Source: Mycolicibacterium fluoranthenivorans (GTDB taxonomy: Bacteria > Actinomycetota > Actinomycetes > Mycobacteriales > Mycobacteriaceae). From it: a stretch of DNA of 64,000 nucleotides. Of this stretch, positions 38,549 through 49,225 are shown piece by piece; the first letter of the stretch is position 1, and each line of letters begins with the position of its first letter. The stretch is from NCBI RefSeq assembly GCF_011758805.1, contig NZ_JAANOW010000002.1, positions 806,001 to 870,000 of the forward strand, given 5' to 3'. The position numbers were made by a program, and so were the translations under genes. Under the pieces are notes generated by a model, which was given only the letters and a program-made list of their open reading frames with translations, searched no databases and was not told the origin of the DNA.

Positions 38549-40185
38549 TGAGCCGGTGGGCGCCGGCCGTGCTGGGCTTGCTGCCGCGGCGCGGTGACTA
38601 CGCCGGCCTGTCCCGTTCCTGGCGCCGCGATGTGTTCGCCGGTCTCACCGTCGGTGTGGTCGCGCTACCGCTGGCGCTGGCCTTCGGCATCAGTTCGGGT
38701 GTGGGAGCCGCCGCAGGCCTGGTCACCGCGGTCGTGGCGGGGGTGGTCGCGGCGGTGTTCGGCGGTTCGCACGTACAGGTGTCCGGGCCGACCGGGGCCA
38801 TGGCGGTGGTCCTCGCGCCCATCGTCACCCAGTACGGGGTGAGCAGCGTCGCCCTGGTCACCGTGCTGGCCGGCGTCGTCGTGGTGGTCGCGGGGATCGC
38901 CGGGCTCGGACGGGCGGTGACGTTTCTGCCCTGGCCGGTGGTCGAGGGCTTCACCCTCGGCATCGCCGTCATCATCTTCCTCCAGCAGGTCCCTTCCGCG
39001 ATCGGACAACCGGTACCTCCGGGCGAGTCACCCCTGGCTGCGGCGGCCACCGTGCTGGCCAGGATCGATCCGGCGACGGCCGTCCCTGCGGCGGCGGTGG
39101 TGGCGCTGGTCGTGGGTCTGATGCTGCTCCTGCCGAAGCTGCATCCGGCGGTGCCGGCATCGCTGCTGGCCGTGATCGCGGCCACCGTCCTGGTCGCCGT
39201 CTGCGGGCTGTCGGCCGCCCGAATCGGCGCGCTGCCGGCGCAACTGCCGACCCCGGTGTGGCCGCACACCGACCTGGGGGCGCTGCGCGACCTCGCCGGG
39301 GCCGCCCTGGCGATCGCCGCACTCGCCGCGATCGAATCTCTGCTCTCGGCGCGGGTCGCGGCGACCATGTCACCGACCGGGCCCTATGACCCCAATCGGG
39401 AGTTGTTCGGCCAGGGGCTGGCCTCCATCGCCTCCGGCGTATTCGGCGGTATGCCCGCCACCGGCGCGATCGCCCGCACCGCGGTCAACGTGCGCTCCGG
39501 CGCGCGCACCCGGGTGGCGGCGATCGTGCACGCGGTGCTGCTGCTGGCGGTGGTCTACCTGGTCAGCGGTCCGGTCGGGGCGATCCCGCTGGCTGCGCTG
39601 GCGGCCGTGCTGATGGTGACCGCATTCCGGATGGTCTCGTGGCCCACGATTGCGCGCATTGTGCGGTCCACCCGTTCCGATGCCGTCACCTTCGCGCTGA
39701 CGGCACTGGTGACCGTCTGCTTCGATCTGATCGAAGCCGTCGAGATCGGTATCGCCGTCACCGCCGTGTTCGCGCTGCGCAGCCTGGCCCGACGCAGCAG
39801 CGTCACCCGGGAGGACCTCCCCGGCCCGGCCCAACCCGGTGACGAACGGATCGCGCTGCTCCGGCTCGACGGTGCGATGTTCTTCGGTGCCGCAGAACGG
39901 ATCTCGGCCACCATCATCGATGACCGCCACCCCGACACCTCGGTGGTGATCATCCGGCTGTCCCAACTGGGGATGCTCGATGCCACCGGCGCGAACACCC
40001 TGGCCGAGATCGCGCGTGAACTCGAATCCCGCGGTATCACCGTCATCATCAAGGGCATCCGTCCCGAGCATCGAGAGCTGCTCACCAATGTCGGGGTCAT
40101 CGAGGCCCTGCGGCACGAGAATCACTTGGTCGACGACCTCGATGAGGCCGTCGCCCACGCGCGCACCCACGTCACCGCGCAGTAG
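38548..40185 (+). CDS. SulP-family anion transporter with STAS domain
   Basis: A 545-residue permease of the SulP/SLC26 family, which moves sulfate, bicarbonate or other anions. It has about 11-12 hydrophobic helices (residues 28-410) with the family motifs GLTVGVVALPLALAFGI and FGGSHVQVSGPTGAMAV, and GGMPATGAIARTAVNVRSGA, followed by a cytoplasmic STAS domain (about 430-540: VVIIRLSQLGMLDATGANTL). Substrate cannot be deduced from sequence. It is translationally coupled to a cysteine-free ArsR regulator and ends at a strong hairpin. This pair is an insertion between the DUF2561 and qcrB genes relative to M. tuberculosis. Confidence 0.92.
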   Translation: MSRWAPAVLGLLPRRGDYAGLSRSWRRDVFAGLTVGVVALPLALAFGISSGVGAAAGLVTAVVAGVVAAVFGGSHVQVSGPTGAMAVVLAPIVTQYGVSSVALVTVLAGVVVVVAGIAGLGRAVTFLPWPVVEGFTLGIAVIIFLQQVPSAIGQPVPPGESPLAAAATVLARIDPATAVPAAAVVALVVGLMLLLPKLHPAVPASLLAVIAATVLVAVCGLSAARIGALPAQLPTPVWPHTDLGALRDLAGAALAIAALAAIESLLSARVAATMSPTGPYDPNRELFGQGLASIASGVFGGMPATGAIARTAVNVRSGARTRVAAIVHAVLLLAVVYLVSGPVGAIPLAALAAVLMVTAFRMVSWPTIARIVRSTRSDAVTFALTALVTVCFDLIEAVEIGIAVTAVFALRSLARRSSVTREDLPGPAQPGDERIALLRLDGAMFFGAAERISATIIDDRHPDTSVVIIRLSQLGMLDATGANTLAEIARELESRGITVIIKGIRPEHRELLTNVGVIEALRHENHLVDDLDEAVAHARTHVTAQ

Positions 40186-40227
40186 CGTTCCCACCCCGGG
40201 GGAGGGGAGTGGTGGTCCGCCAAAGCA

Positions 40228-40263
40228 GAAGGGCCCGCACAGCTTTCGCTGTGCGGGCCCTTC
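40228..40263. terminator. Strong bidirectional terminator between sulP and qcrB
   Basis: Perfect 16-bp stem (40228-40243 with 40248-40263) and a 4-nt loop TTTC, GC-rich core GGGCCCGCACAGC. It serves the sulP message on the plus strand and the ctaE-qcrCAB message on the minus strand, 11 bp beyond the qcrB stop. Both sides are moderately T-rich after the stem. Confidence 0.88.
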
Positions 40264-40274
40264 GCTTCGTACTT

Positions 40275-41909
40275 CTAGTGGTGCCCGTTGGATCCGTTGC
40301 TACCGGTGCCCTGATGCTCCCGCAAGGCGGTCAGCGCCCTGTGCTCGGCGGCGTGGGCCGCCTCGGCGAGCGCATCGTTCTCCTCGATGGGATCGGGGAT
40401 CAGGAAGCTGCCGGTACCCGGCGCTCCGGCGGAGCCCAGCTTGTTCATCTTCTTGGGCAGCGCTGCGCCCTGGTACTCCAGCGGAATCGGGTGTCCGTGG
40501 TCGTCGACCGGGCCGAGCGGCTGATGCAGCTCGATGTAGGCACCGTGCGGCAGCCGCTTGATGATGCCCGTCTCGATACCGTGCTCGAGCACCGCGCGGT
40601 CGCTGCGCTGCAAACCGATCGCCCAGCGGTAGGCGATGTAGTAGACGATCGCGGGCAGCACGACCATGCCGATGCGGCCGATCCACGTCGTCGCGTTCAG
40701 CGAGATGTGGAACTTCAGCGCGATGATGTCGTTCATCGCCGCCAGCGTCAGCAGCATGTAGAACGAGATCGCCATCGCGCCGATGGCCGTGCGGACCGGT
40801 GCGTCACGTGGACGCTGCAGCAGGTTGTGGTGGGCGTCGTCCCCGGTGAACTTCTTCTCCAGGAACGGCCACGCGATCAGCAGACCGAAGATCACACCCA
40901 TCAGGACCGCGACACCGAACACCGCGGGGATGGTGTGGCCGAACGGGTAGAACTCCCAGGGCGGCCAGATACGCGCCAGGCCCTCTGTCCACATCATGTA
41001 GAAGTCGGGCTGGCTACCCGCGGACACCTGAGACGGTTTGTACGGGCCGAGCTGCCAGATCGGGTTGATCTGCAGCAGGCCGCCCATCAGCCCCAGCATG
41101 CCGGTGATGATGGCGAAGAACGCACCGGACTTCACCGCGAAGACCGGCATCACGCGCACGCCCACCACGTTGTTCTCGGTGCGGCCGGGGCCGGGGAACT
41201 GGGTGTGCTTCTGGAACCAGAGGATCATCATGTGCGCGGCGATCAGCGCCAGGATGATCGCCGGGATCAGCAGGATGTGCAGGGCGTACATGCGCGGAAT
41301 GATGATGTTCCCGGGGAAGTCACCGCCGAACAGCGCCCAGTGCATCCAGGTGCCGATGACCGGGATACCCAGGGTGATCGAGCTCAGCGCGGCACGCAGG
41401 CCGATGCCGGACAGCAGATCGTCGGGCAGCGAGTAACCGAAGTAGCCCTCGAACATCGCCAGGATCAGCAGCAGCGAGCCGATGACCCAGTTGGCCTCAC
41501 GCGGGCGGCGGAACGCACCGGTGAAGAAGATGCGGGCCATGTGCACCATGATCGACGCCGCGAACAGCAGTGCCGCCCAGTGGTGGATCTGGCGGACGAA
41601 CAGGCCGCCGCGCACCTCGAAGCTGATCTCCAGCGCCGACTCGTAGGCCCGCGACATCTGGACACCGCGCAGCGGCTGATAGACGCCGTTGTAGGTGACC
41701 TCGGCCATCGACGGATCGAAGAACAGCGTCAGGTAGACACCGGTGATCAGCAGGACGATGAAGCTGTACAGCGCGATCTCACCCAGCAGGAAGGACCAGT
41801 GGGTGGGGAACACCTTGTTCAGCTGGCGGCGGGCCGCGGCGGAGGGATGGAACCGCGAGTCAATCGCGTCGCCCTGGTGGGCGGCGAGCTTGGCAAGGTC
41901 AGGGCTCAT
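40275..41909 (-). CDS. qcrB: Cytochrome bc1 complex cytochrome b subunit
   Basis: Menaquinol-oxidising membrane core of the bcc complex and the known target of the drug telacebec. The 544 residues include the cytochrome b helices with heme histidines ([25 protein letters not shown] segment and [11 protein letters not shown]), [14 protein letters not shown], the Qo-site PPWEFYPF (the PEWY equivalent), and an actinobacterial C-terminal extension of about 130 residues rich in charged residues. ATG 41909 overlaps the qcrA stop by 4 bp. Last gene of ctaE-qcrC-qcrA-qcrB. Confidence 0.97.
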   Translation of the reverse strand: MSPDLAKLAAHQGDAIDSRFHPSAAARRQLNKVFPTHWSFLLGEIALYSFIVLLITGVYLTLFFDPSMAEVTYNGVYQPLRGVQMSRAYESALEISFEVRGGLFVRQIHHWAALLFAASIMVHMARIFFTGAFRRPREANWVIGSLLLILAMFEGYFGYSLPDDLLSGIGLRAALSSITLGIPVIGTWMHWALFGGDFPGNIIIPRMYALHILLIPAIILALIAAHMMILWFQKHTQFPGPGRTENNVVGVRVMPVFAVKSGAFFAIITGMLGLMGGLLQINPIWQLGPYKPSQVSAGSQPDFYMMWTEGLARIWPPWEFYPFGHTIPAVFGVAVLMGVIFGLLIAWPFLEKKFTGDDAHHNLLQRPRDAPVRTAIGAMAISFYMLLTLAAMNDIIALKFHISLNATTWIGRIGMVVLPAIVYYIAYRWAIGLQRSDRAVLEHGIETGIIKRLPHGAYIELHQPLGPVDDHGHPIPLEYQGAALPKKMNKLGSAGAPGTGSFLIPDPIEENDALAEAAHAAEHRALTALREHQGTGSNGSNGHH

Positions 41910-43072
41910 GATTTGCGCTCCCAGAATGCCGGGCCGACAGGTTCGATGAAGTCGCCATTGGCGACCAGATAGCCGTCTTTGTCGATGGTGATCGGCAGCT
42001 GTGCCAGCGCCCGTGCGGCCGGACCGAAGATCGGCCGCGCGAAATGCAGTGCATCGAACTGCGATTGGTGACACGGGCACAGGATGCGGTAGGTCTGCTG
42101 CTCGTACAGCGACGAGGGGCAGCCCAGGTGCGAGCACACCTTGGTGAACGCGAACAGCTCACCGAAGTTGAAGCTCTCCTGGCCTTGCCGCTTGACCACC
42201 TTGTGCATGTCATTGGGCTTGATGCGGATGAGCATCACCGGGTTGCGGACACCCAGGGCGATCTCGCCGAGCTTCTCGTGCGATTCCACCGTGGTGCCGT
42301 CACCATCGGATTCGCGCCACGGGAACACCGTCTCCATACCGCCGGCGTCGATGTCCTCCGGGCGCATCTTCACGAACGGCGACTCGCCGGGCAGGCCCGT
42401 GGCACGGGCCAGGAAGATCGTCTCGCCGGTGAACCGCGGGGTCCAGCCCGAGGTCCACAGCACAGCCTTCTTGCCTTCGGCGGTCTGCACCACCGGCTTC
42501 CACGGGTTCTTGATCAGACCGCCGGCGAAGGCGACCAGGGTGCCGAGCCCGAACGCGCCGAGGCCGATGCCCAACGAGAGCCCGACCAGCTTGCGCCGCT
42601 TGATGGTCGACGTCTCCAGGGCGTCACTCAGGTTGGCGGCGATGGTCTTGCGGTGCAGTTCCGGGGAGGCGCCGTCATGGCGGTCCTGGATGGTGATCTC
42701 TTCCGGGATGAACTTCTTCTGGTAGAGCACAGCGCCGACACCGATCGCCAGGATCGACAACCCGAACGTCAGGCCGTACAGGGGAGTGGCCATTGAATAG
42801 GCCCACTCGCCCTTGGACCCGTAGGGCTGGTACTCCCAGGGCCAGAACAAGAAGATGAGCAGCAGGGCCAGACCGGCGAACCCACCGAACAGCAGCCAGT
42901 ACGAGACGGTGCGCGCGGCCCGCTTCTCGGCCTTGGTGCCCTCGATGGGCCAGCGCGGCTCCTTGTAGACGATCTCGACGCCGTCGAGCTTGCCGCCGAG
43001 CTCCAGGAGCTCCTCACGCGACATCTCGGCCAGCTGGGCGTCGGTCGGTATGTCAGGGGTGTTGGCGCTCAT
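41906..43072 (-). CDS. qcrA: Cytochrome bc1 complex Rieske iron-sulfur subunit
   Basis: Carries electrons from menaquinol to the diheme cytochrome c. The 388 residues have three transmembrane helices (about 56-75, 91-112, 155-180), longer than usual because of the actinobacterial N-terminus, and the Rieske 2Fe-2S ligands in CSHLGCP and [12 protein letters not shown] 43072 overlaps the qcrC stop by 4 bp, and the gene overlaps qcrB by 4 bp, so all three bc subunits are coupled. Confidence 0.97.
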   Translation of the reverse strand: MSANTPDIPTDAQLAEMSREELLELGGKLDGVEIVYKEPRWPIEGTKAEKRAARTVSYWLLFGGFAGLALLLIFLFWPWEYQPYGSKGEWAYSMATPLYGLTFGLSILAIGVGAVLYQKKFIPEEITIQDRHDGASPELHRKTIAANLSDALETSTIKRRKLVGLSLGIGLGAFGLGTLVAFAGGLIKNPWKPVVQTAEGKKAVLWTSGWTPRFTGETIFLARATGLPGESPFVKMRPEDIDAGGMETVFPWRESDGDGTTVESHEKLGEIALGVRNPVMLIRIKPNDMHKVVKRQGQESFNFGELFAFTKVCSHLGCPSSLYEQQTYRILCPCHQSQFDALHFARPIFGPAARALAQLPITIDKDGYLVANGDFIEPVGPAFWERKS

Positions 43073-43881
43073 GCGCGGGCTCCGATCCACATCGCGACAC
43101 CGATCGCGGCCACCATTCCGATGATCCAGATCGCCATACCTTCAGGCGCCGGACCGAATCCACCCAGTCCGTAGCCGCCGGGGCTGGGGGTGGCCGCAGC
43201 CTCCCGTACGTAGCTGACGATGTCGACCTTCTCCTGGGGGGAGAGCTGACGATCGGAGAACTTCGGCATGTTCTGCGGACCCGTGAGCATCGCGGTGAAC
43301 ACCTGCGCCGGGACCTTGGACGCCTCACCGAGATCGGGGGCGTACTTACCGGAGGACAGCGCACCGCCCTTGCCGGTGAAGTTGTGGCAGGACGCGCAGT
43401 TCAGCCGGAACAGGTCGCCACCGCGCGCGACGTCACCATTGAGCAGTGACTCGTCGGCGATGTGCCCGTTGGCATCCCGCGGTACGACAGGGCCGCCGCC
43501 GTTGGCTTGGACGTAGGCGCCCAGCGCGTCGATCTGGTGCTCGTCGAACACCGGGTCCTTGCGCGGGGCCTGGGCCTCGCCGCGCATCGCCGGCATACGG
43601 CCGGTGGAGACCTGGAAGTAGACGGCCGCCTCGCCGGCACCGATCAGGCTCGGGCCGCGGTCGGGCACACCCTGCAGATTGGCACCGTGGCAGCTGACAC
43701 AGGACGTGTCGAACAGCTGCTTGCCGGTGCGCAGCAGTGCCGACTGTGACTCGTCGGCGACCGCCACCTGCGGGGTGGGGGTCAGCGTGGCCGCGACGGC
43801 GCCCGCGGCACCGAGGCCGACCAGCAGCAGCACTGCCGCTGACAGGCGCCGGTGCAACCGACGGCGTGACTTGGTGGTCAT
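43069..43881 (-). CDS. qcrC: Cytochrome bc1 complex diheme cytochrome c subunit
   Basis: Actinobacterial diheme cytochrome c1 that passes electrons directly to the aa3 oxidase. The 270 residues have an N-terminal basic/hydrophobic signal-anchor (about 12-32), two c-type heme sites, CVSCH and CASCH, with later methionines (GRMPAM and QNMPKFSD) as likely axial ligands, and a C-terminal transmembrane helix (about 245-265). ATG 43881 has GAAGGGG 4 nt upstream; an ATG at 43896 lacks one. Confidence 0.96.
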   Translation of the reverse strand: MTTKSRRRLHRRLSAAVLLLVGLGAAGAVAATLTPTPQVAVADESQSALLRTGKQLFDTSCVSCHGANLQGVPDRGPSLIGAGEAAVYFQVSTGRMPAMRGEAQAPRKDPVFDEHQIDALGAYVQANGGGPVVPRDANGHIADESLLNGDVARGGDLFRLNCASCHNFTGKGGALSSGKYAPDLGEASKVPAQVFTAMLTGPQNMPKFSDRQLSPQEKVDIVSYVREAAATPSPGGYGLGGFGPAPEGMAIWIIGMVAAIGVAMWIGARA

Positions 43882-43907
43882 CGAACCCCTTCTCATCGGC
43901 GAGCCGG

Positions 43908-44606
<699 letters not shown>

Positions 44607-44654
44607 TCATACCTGTCTCGTGATCGGGCCGCGGGAGCGTGCCCGACCGGGCGA

Positions 44655-44660
44655 TAGCAT
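44655..44660 (+). promoter_or_regulatory. -10 hexamer of trpD (leaderless)
   Basis: TAGCAT, then 6 nt to the GTG at 44667. Confidence 0.6.
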
Positions 44661-44666
44661 CACCTG

Positions 44667-45737
44667 GTGCCTTCCGCAGAACCGCAACTCGACACCACCA
44701 CGTGGCCTCAGATTCTGGGCCGGCTGACGACACACCAGGATCTGCTCCGGGGGCAAGCGGGCTGGGCGATGGACCAGATCATGACCGGCGCCGCGACACC
44801 CGCCCAGATCTCCGGGTTCGCCGTCTCGATGAAGATGAAGCGGCCCAACTCCGCCGAGGTCCGTGAACTGGCCGACACGATGCTCAAACACGCCCGGCGG
44901 CTGCCCTCGGGTGCGGTCGGTAACGACGCCGTCGACATCGTCGGCACCGGGGGCGACGGTTCCAACACGGTGAACCTGTCCACGATGGCCTCGATCGTCG
45001 TCGCCGCGGCCGGTGTGCCGGTGATCAAGCACGGCAACCGGGCGGCCTCGTCGTTGTCCGGCGGTGCCGACACCCTCGAAGCCCTCGGCGTCCGCATCGA
45101 CCTGGGGCCCGAGGAGGTGGCGCGCAGTCTGAGCGAGGTCGGTATCGGCTTCGCCTTCGCTCCGCAGTTCCACCCGTCCTACCGGCACGCCTCGGTGGTG
45201 CGCCGCGAGATCGGGGTGCCGACGGTGTTCAATCTGCTCGGCCCGCTGACCAATCCGGCCTCGCCGAGGGCCGGATTGATCGGCTGCGCCTGGGGGGACC
45301 TGGCCGAGGTGATGGCCGGGGTATTCGCCGCGCGGGGATCCAGCGTGCTGGTGGTGCACGGCGACGACGGTCTCGACGAGTTGACCACCACCACGACCAG
45401 CACCATCTGGCGGGTGCAGGCGGGCACGGTGGAGCGGCTGACGCTCGACCCCGCCGCGTTCGGCTTCCAGCGGGCCGATCTCAGCGAGCTCATCGGCGGG
45501 GACGCCGAGGCCAATGCCGCGTCGGTGCGCTCGGTGCTGGGCGGGGCGACGGGGCCCGTGCGTGACGCGGTCGTGCTGAATGCGGCCGGCGCGATGGTGG
45601 CGCACGCCGGACTGTCCGGCGACGCCAAGTGGGTCCCGGCTTGGGAGACCGGTCTGCGTCGTGCCGCCGAGGCGATCGATTCCGGTGCGGCCGAGCAGCT
45701 GCTGGCCAAGTGGGCCAGGTTCACCCAGAAAGCTTGA
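44667..45737 (+). CDS. trpD: Anthranilate phosphoribosyltransferase
   Basis: Second step of tryptophan synthesis, joining anthranilate with PRPP. The 356 residues contain the glycine-rich PRPP loop [52 protein letters not shown] and the metal-binding DDGLDE (in [12 protein letters not shown]). GTG 44667 follows TAGCAT by 6 nt. Other trp genes are not nearby. The 3' end overlaps the opposing exonuclease gene by 17 bp. Confidence 0.96.
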   Translation: MPSAEPQLDTTTWPQILGRLTTHQDLLRGQAGWAMDQIMTGAATPAQISGFAVSMKMKRPNSAEVRELADTMLKHARRLPSGAVGNDAVDIVGTGGDGSNTVNLSTMASIVVAAAGVPVIKHGNRAASSLSGGADTLEALGVRIDLGPEEVARSLSEVGIGFAFAPQFHPSYRHASVVRREIGVPTVFNLLGPLTNPASPRAGLIGCAWGDLAEVMAGVFAARGSSVLVVHGDDGLDELTTTTTSTIWRVQAGTVERLTLDPAAFGFQRADLSELIGGDAEANAASVRSVLGGATGPVRDAVVLNAAGAMVAHAGLSGDAKWVPAWETGLRRAAEAIDSGAAEQLLAKWARFTQKA

Positions 45738-47505
45738 CGGCAGCGGTCTTTCGGGCCGGCGGGTCGATTCCGAACCGGTCGTCGGCGAGGCCGGCGCCGT
45801 CCTGCTGCTGTGCCGCCAGCCGGGCCGACCGGGCCGCCGCGGCCCAGTCGGCCCAGCGGGCGGCGGACCCGACGGGGCTGGCATAGCCGGGTTGGGCGCG
45901 CACCATGCGCACGCCGGGACCGGCCAGCCAGCGGGCGATCAGTCCGGTCTCCTCGACCAGAGCCCCGCCCAGTGGTGCCGATTCCGGCAGAATCGTCTGT
46001 GCCGCAGCGCAAATGGCGTCCACCACGGGCATCGGGGGTACGCCGCGGCGCGCACATCCGGCCGACGCCAGCTGTCCGTGCCGGATGACCGCCAGCTCCC
46101 AGCCGCCGCGGCCGTCGGGCCGGGCGGCGACCAGTTCGTCGACGGCGGCCAACGCCTGCAGCCGCTGGCCGCGGCACACCACCTCCACCGCGTCGGCCGT
46201 ATGGTCGCGCAACCGGGCGGCACTCTCGTACCGGTGCAGGCCGGCCAGCGCGTCGATCTGGGCCAGCAGGGTGCCGAACGCCGAACTGTCGGTGCCCTCG
46301 ATGAGCGCGGCGGCCGCCCGGGGTGCCGGGGCGTAGCCGGCGGCGTCGGCGCCGCGCGGGGCAGGGCACGGGGCCAGTTCGTGGTCGGCGCAGGTGTGCG
46401 CGGCGGTTCGGGACAGCCGCGCCGTACAGGTGCGCACACCCGTCCCGCGGGCCAGGATCTCCGCGGTCTCGGCGGCGTCGCCACGCGCGCTGAACGGGCC
46501 GAGCGCGCGGGCGCTGCGCGGTGCCCGGACGACCGAGAAACGCGGAAACGCCTCATCGGTGAGCACGATCCACCACCACCGGCGGGGGAACTTGGAGCGC
46601 CGGTTGTACGGCGGTGCGTGCGCGGCCAGCAGCCGCAGCTCACGCACCCCGGCCTCCAGCTCGTGCGCGCACTCGACGTGGTCGACACGGGTGGCCAGCG
46701 CCACCATCTCTTTCATGCGAGTGCGGGGGTCGGCTCCGGTGAAGTACTGGCTGACCCGGCGGTGCAGGTCCACCGCGGTGCCGATGTAGAGCACCTCGTC
46801 GCCCGGGCCGCGGAACAGATAGACCCCGGGCTTGCCGGGAATGCCGGTGGCCAGATGGCGCTTGCGGCGCTGGGGTGCGGCCTTGTCGGGCAGGTACGCG
46901 CGCAGTTCCGGGTAGGTGCGCACACCTTGGTTGCCGACCCGCTCGATGAGACCGTGCAGCACGTCGACGGTGGCGCGGGCGTCGTCGAGCGCGCGGTGGG
47001 TGGGGGTGGTGGCGGCGCCGAACAGCCGGGCCAGCGCCGAGAGCTTGACGCTGGGCGCCTCGTCGCGGGTGAGCACCCGGCGTGCCAGTCGCACGGTGCA
47101 CAGCACCGGCGGGCGCGGCCAGGTGAGCCCCAGCCGCTCGGCCGCGGCCCGCAGGAACCCGATGTCGAACCCGGCGTTGTGGGCCACCAGCACCGCGCCG
47201 CGGGCGAACTCCAGGAAGGCCGGTAGCACGCTGTCGATCCGCGGGGCGTCGTGCACCATCGCCGAGGTGATGCCGGTCAGCGCGACGATCTGCGGCGGGA
47301 TGGCCCGGCCCGGGTCGACGAGCGTGGCCAGTTCACCGAGCACCACACCGCCGCGCACCTTGACCGCGCCGATCTCGGTGATGGCGTCATGGCCGTCGCC
47401 GGCGGCCCGTCCGCCGGTGGTCTCCAGATCGACCACGACGAAGGTGGTGTCGGCCAGCGCGATATCGGCGAGCGGCTCGACATCGGCGAAGCTCAGCTGC
47501 GACAC
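45721..47505 (-). CDS. DEDD exonuclease fused to a GIY-YIG (UvrC-type) domain (Rv2191 homologue)
   Basis: A 594-residue putative DNA-processing nuclease. The N-terminal ~190 residues are a DnaQ-type 3'-5' exonuclease: DLETTG at 26-31, [12 protein letters not shown], and [10 protein letters not shown] with the last catalytic residues. Next comes a GIY-YIG nuclease domain like the UvrC N-terminus ([21 protein letters not shown]), then a Cys-rich and Ala/Arg-rich C-terminal half without clear UvrC RNase H-like domain. GTG 47505 lies 7 nt after TACCGT (47518-47513). Likely a nucleic-acid repair function; its true substrate is unknown. Confidence 0.88.
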   Translation of the reverse strand: MSQLSFADVEPLADIALADTTFVVVDLETTGGRAAGDGHDAITEIGAVKVRGGVVLGELATLVDPGRAIPPQIVALTGITSAMVHDAPRIDSVLPAFLEFARGAVLVAHNAGFDIGFLRAAAERLGLTWPRPPVLCTVRLARRVLTRDEAPSVKLSALARLFGAATTPTHRALDDARATVDVLHGLIERVGNQGVRTYPELRAYLPDKAAPQRRKRHLATGIPGKPGVYLFRGPGDEVLYIGTAVDLHRRVSQYFTGADPRTRMKEMVALATRVDHVECAHELEAGVRELRLLAAHAPPYNRRSKFPRRWWWIVLTDEAFPRFSVVRAPRSARALGPFSARGDAAETAEILARGTGVRTCTARLSRTAAHTCADHELAPCPAPRGADAAGYAPAPRAAAALIEGTDSSAFGTLLAQIDALAGLHRYESAARLRDHTADAVEVVCRGQRLQALAAVDELVAARPDGRGGWELAVIRHGQLASAGCARRGVPPMPVVDAICAAAQTILPESAPLGGALVEETGLIARWLAGPGVRMVRAQPGYASPVGSAARWADWAAAARSARLAAQQQDGAGLADDRFGIDPPARKTAAVKLSG

Positions 47506-47512
47506 AGGGGTG

Positions 47513-47518
47513 ACGGTA
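47513..47518 (-). promoter_or_regulatory. -10 hexamer of the exonuclease gene (leaderless)
   Basis: TACCGT on the minus strand, 7 nt from GTG 47505; it decides the start in a frame that stays open far upstream. Confidence 0.55.
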
Positions 47519-47625
47519 TCTGGGTACACCGACGAGCGGCGGGATCTGTCGGTACCCCTCGTTACGGTGCGGCACAGAGCGAGAAAGTCATCGCTGACCG
47601 AAAGAAAGATATGAGAGGGCGTGCC

Positions 47626-47916
47626 GTGAAGCCTGTAGAGCAGCCAACCGGGGAGACCGGGGACCGCCGGCCGGATCCGAGTGCCGGTCCGGACCCGGAC
47701 ACCGGCACGGTGGTGATCGACTGCGATGACTGCGCGGTGCGTGGTCCCGGATGTCAGGACTGTGTGGTCAGCGTGCTGCTCGGTGTTCCTGAAACTTTGC
47801 TGGACGACGAACGTCGGGCGCTGGAGGTGCTGGCCGACGCCGGTCTGGCGCCGCGGCTGAGGCTGGTGCCGATCCGACGGTCGGAGGACAGAGGTGGTAG
47901 AACAGGTGTGGCGTGA
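47626..47916 (+). CDS. Small protein with CxxC-x6-CxxC motif
   Basis: A 96-residue protein of unknown function. Its middle has two CxxC pairs six residues apart ([14 protein letters not shown]) followed by a hydrophobic helix VVSVLLG, which resembles a small zinc-ribbon or metal-binding site; after it come [26 protein letters not shown] 47626 has AGAGGG 6-7 nt upstream; an ATG at 47611 with a weaker site would add five residues. The gene lies between the divergent exonuclease and the peptidoglycan hydrolase gene. I recognise similar short proteins in other actinobacteria but no assigned role. Confidence 0.72.
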   Translation: MKPVEQPTGETGDRRPDPSAGPDPDTGTVVIDCDDCAVRGPGCQDCVVSVLLGVPETLLDDERRALEVLADAGLAPRLRLVPIRRSEDRGGRTGVA

Positions 47917-47979
47917 TGACACGCACACTCTGCGGAGGCAAAAATTCATCCCGACGGACTGTTAAATTTGCGTCTCCTG

Positions 47980-48009
47980 TTGGACAAGCTCGATGCCGTT
48001 TCGTAACCT
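47980..48009 (+). promoter_or_regulatory. Promoter of the NlpC/P60 gene
   Basis: TTGGAC (47980-47985), an 18-bp spacer and TAACCT (48004-48009): a housekeeping-sigma type promoter with both elements, unlike the leaderless promoters of its neighbours. It would give a leader of about 50 nt before the TTG start at 48065. Confidence 0.6.
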
Positions 48010-48064
48010 GTCTGAGACCTAATTGAGTTCGAGCGGATCGTAAGCAGTTTAAGGACGCAAAACC

Positions 48065-49225
48065 TTGAGGCCTGATCGCACACACCGACCAAAGCGTGGC
48101 GTCAAGAGAGCCCTAGTCGGTGCGTTAGCGAGCCTGACCGTCCTCGGTAGCCTCCTTGCCGGGGGTGTGCACGCCGATCCGGCCGACGATGCGCTGGCAA
48201 AGCTCAACGAACTTTCTCGGCAGGCCGAATCGACCACCGAGGCCATGCACGCGGCACAGCTGGATCTGGACAACAAGCTGGCAGCGCAGCATGCCGCTGA
48301 GGCCAAGCACGCATCCGACCTCGCCGCCGCCGATACCGCCAAGGCTGCGCTGGCAACGTTCCAGACCTCGGTCAACAGGGTTGCTGCCGCCCAGTACATG
48401 GGTGGCCGGACGGACGGCCTGGACGCCATGCTGACCGCCAGTTCGCCGCAGGGGCTGATCGACCAGCTCGCCGTGCAGCGGGTGATGGCCACCGAGATGT
48501 CGGCGCAGATGCAGAACTTCCGGACCACCAGCCTGCGGGCCGCGCAGGCCGAGACGGCCTCGGCGCAGTCGGCCGCCGATGCCAAGACGGCCGCCGAGCA
48601 GGCCGCCGCGGTGCGCGCAGATCTGCAATCCAAGCAAAGCAAATTGCAGGTCCAGATCGCCGTCGTCAAGTCCCAGTACCAGGTGCTCACCCCGGCGCAG
48701 CGAGAGGCGCTGGCCGCCATTCCGCCCGCGCCCGCCGCGCCGGCGCCGGCCGACGTGCCGCCGCCCGCAGCGTTGCCGGGACAGGATCCCGCCATCCTCG
48801 CCGCGCCCCCGGAGGGCATCCCGCCCGGCGATATGGCGCCGCCGCCGGACGGTGCGGTGGTGCCCGGTGTCAGCGGTACCAACGAGGGCATGGCCGCCGT
48901 GCAGGCCGCGCTGACCCGGATCGGTTCGCCCTACTCCTGGGGTGCCGAGGGGCCCGGCGCCTTCGACTGCTCCGGACTGGTCAAGTGGGCCTTCCAGCAG
49001 GCCGGTGTCTCCTTGCCGCATTCCAGCTACGCGCAGGCCGCCGGTGGCCAGCCGGTCTCGACCGACCAGATGCAGCCCGGTGACGTCATCTCCTACTACT
49101 CGGATGCCTCCCACGTCGGCATCTACATCGGCGACGGCATGATGGTGCACGCATCGACCTTCGGTGTGCCCGTCCGCGTCGCGCCGGTCAACAACGCGCC
49201 GATCTACAACGTCCGCCGTTACTGA
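48065..49225 (+). CDS. Secreted NlpC/P60 peptidoglycan endopeptidase (Rv2190c homologue)
   Basis: Cell-wall hydrolase of the RipA/RipB type that cuts stem peptides. The 386 residues begin with a signal peptide (about 1-35), then an Ala/Gln-rich coiled coil (about 40-215) which in relatives holds the enzyme inactive, a Pro/Ala-rich linker (about 220-270), and the C-terminal NlpC/P60 domain with catalytic Cys302 (FDCSGLVKW), His350 (SHVGIYIG) and a third polar residue His362 (MVHAST). The start is a TTG at 48065 with AAGGA about 10 nt upstream. The neighbouring lipoprotein protease gene begins at its end. Confidence 0.92.
   Translation: MRPDRTHRPKRGVKRALVGALASLTVLGSLLAGGVHADPADDALAKLNELSRQAESTTEAMHAAQLDLDNKLAAQHAAEAKHASDLAAADTAKAALATFQTSVNRVAAAQYMGGRTDGLDAMLTASSPQGLIDQLAVQRVMATEMSAQMQNFRTTSLRAAQAETASAQSAADAKTAAEQAAAVRADLQSKQSKLQVQIAVVKSQYQVLTPAQREALAAIPPAPAAPAPADVPPPAALPGQDPAILAAPPEGIPPGDMAPPPDGAVVPGVSGTNEGMAAVQAALTRIGSPYSWGAEGPGAFDCSGLVKWAFQQAGVSLPHSSYAQAAGGQPVSTDQMQPGDVISYYSDASHVGIYIGDGMMVHASTFGVPVRVAPVNNAPIYNVRRY

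Noticed and set aside
47917..48064. c-di-AMP riboswitch before the NlpC/P60 gene, as known for some cell-wall hydrolase genes
   Set aside because: The predicted leader is about 50 nt, too short, and no matching conserved helices were found.
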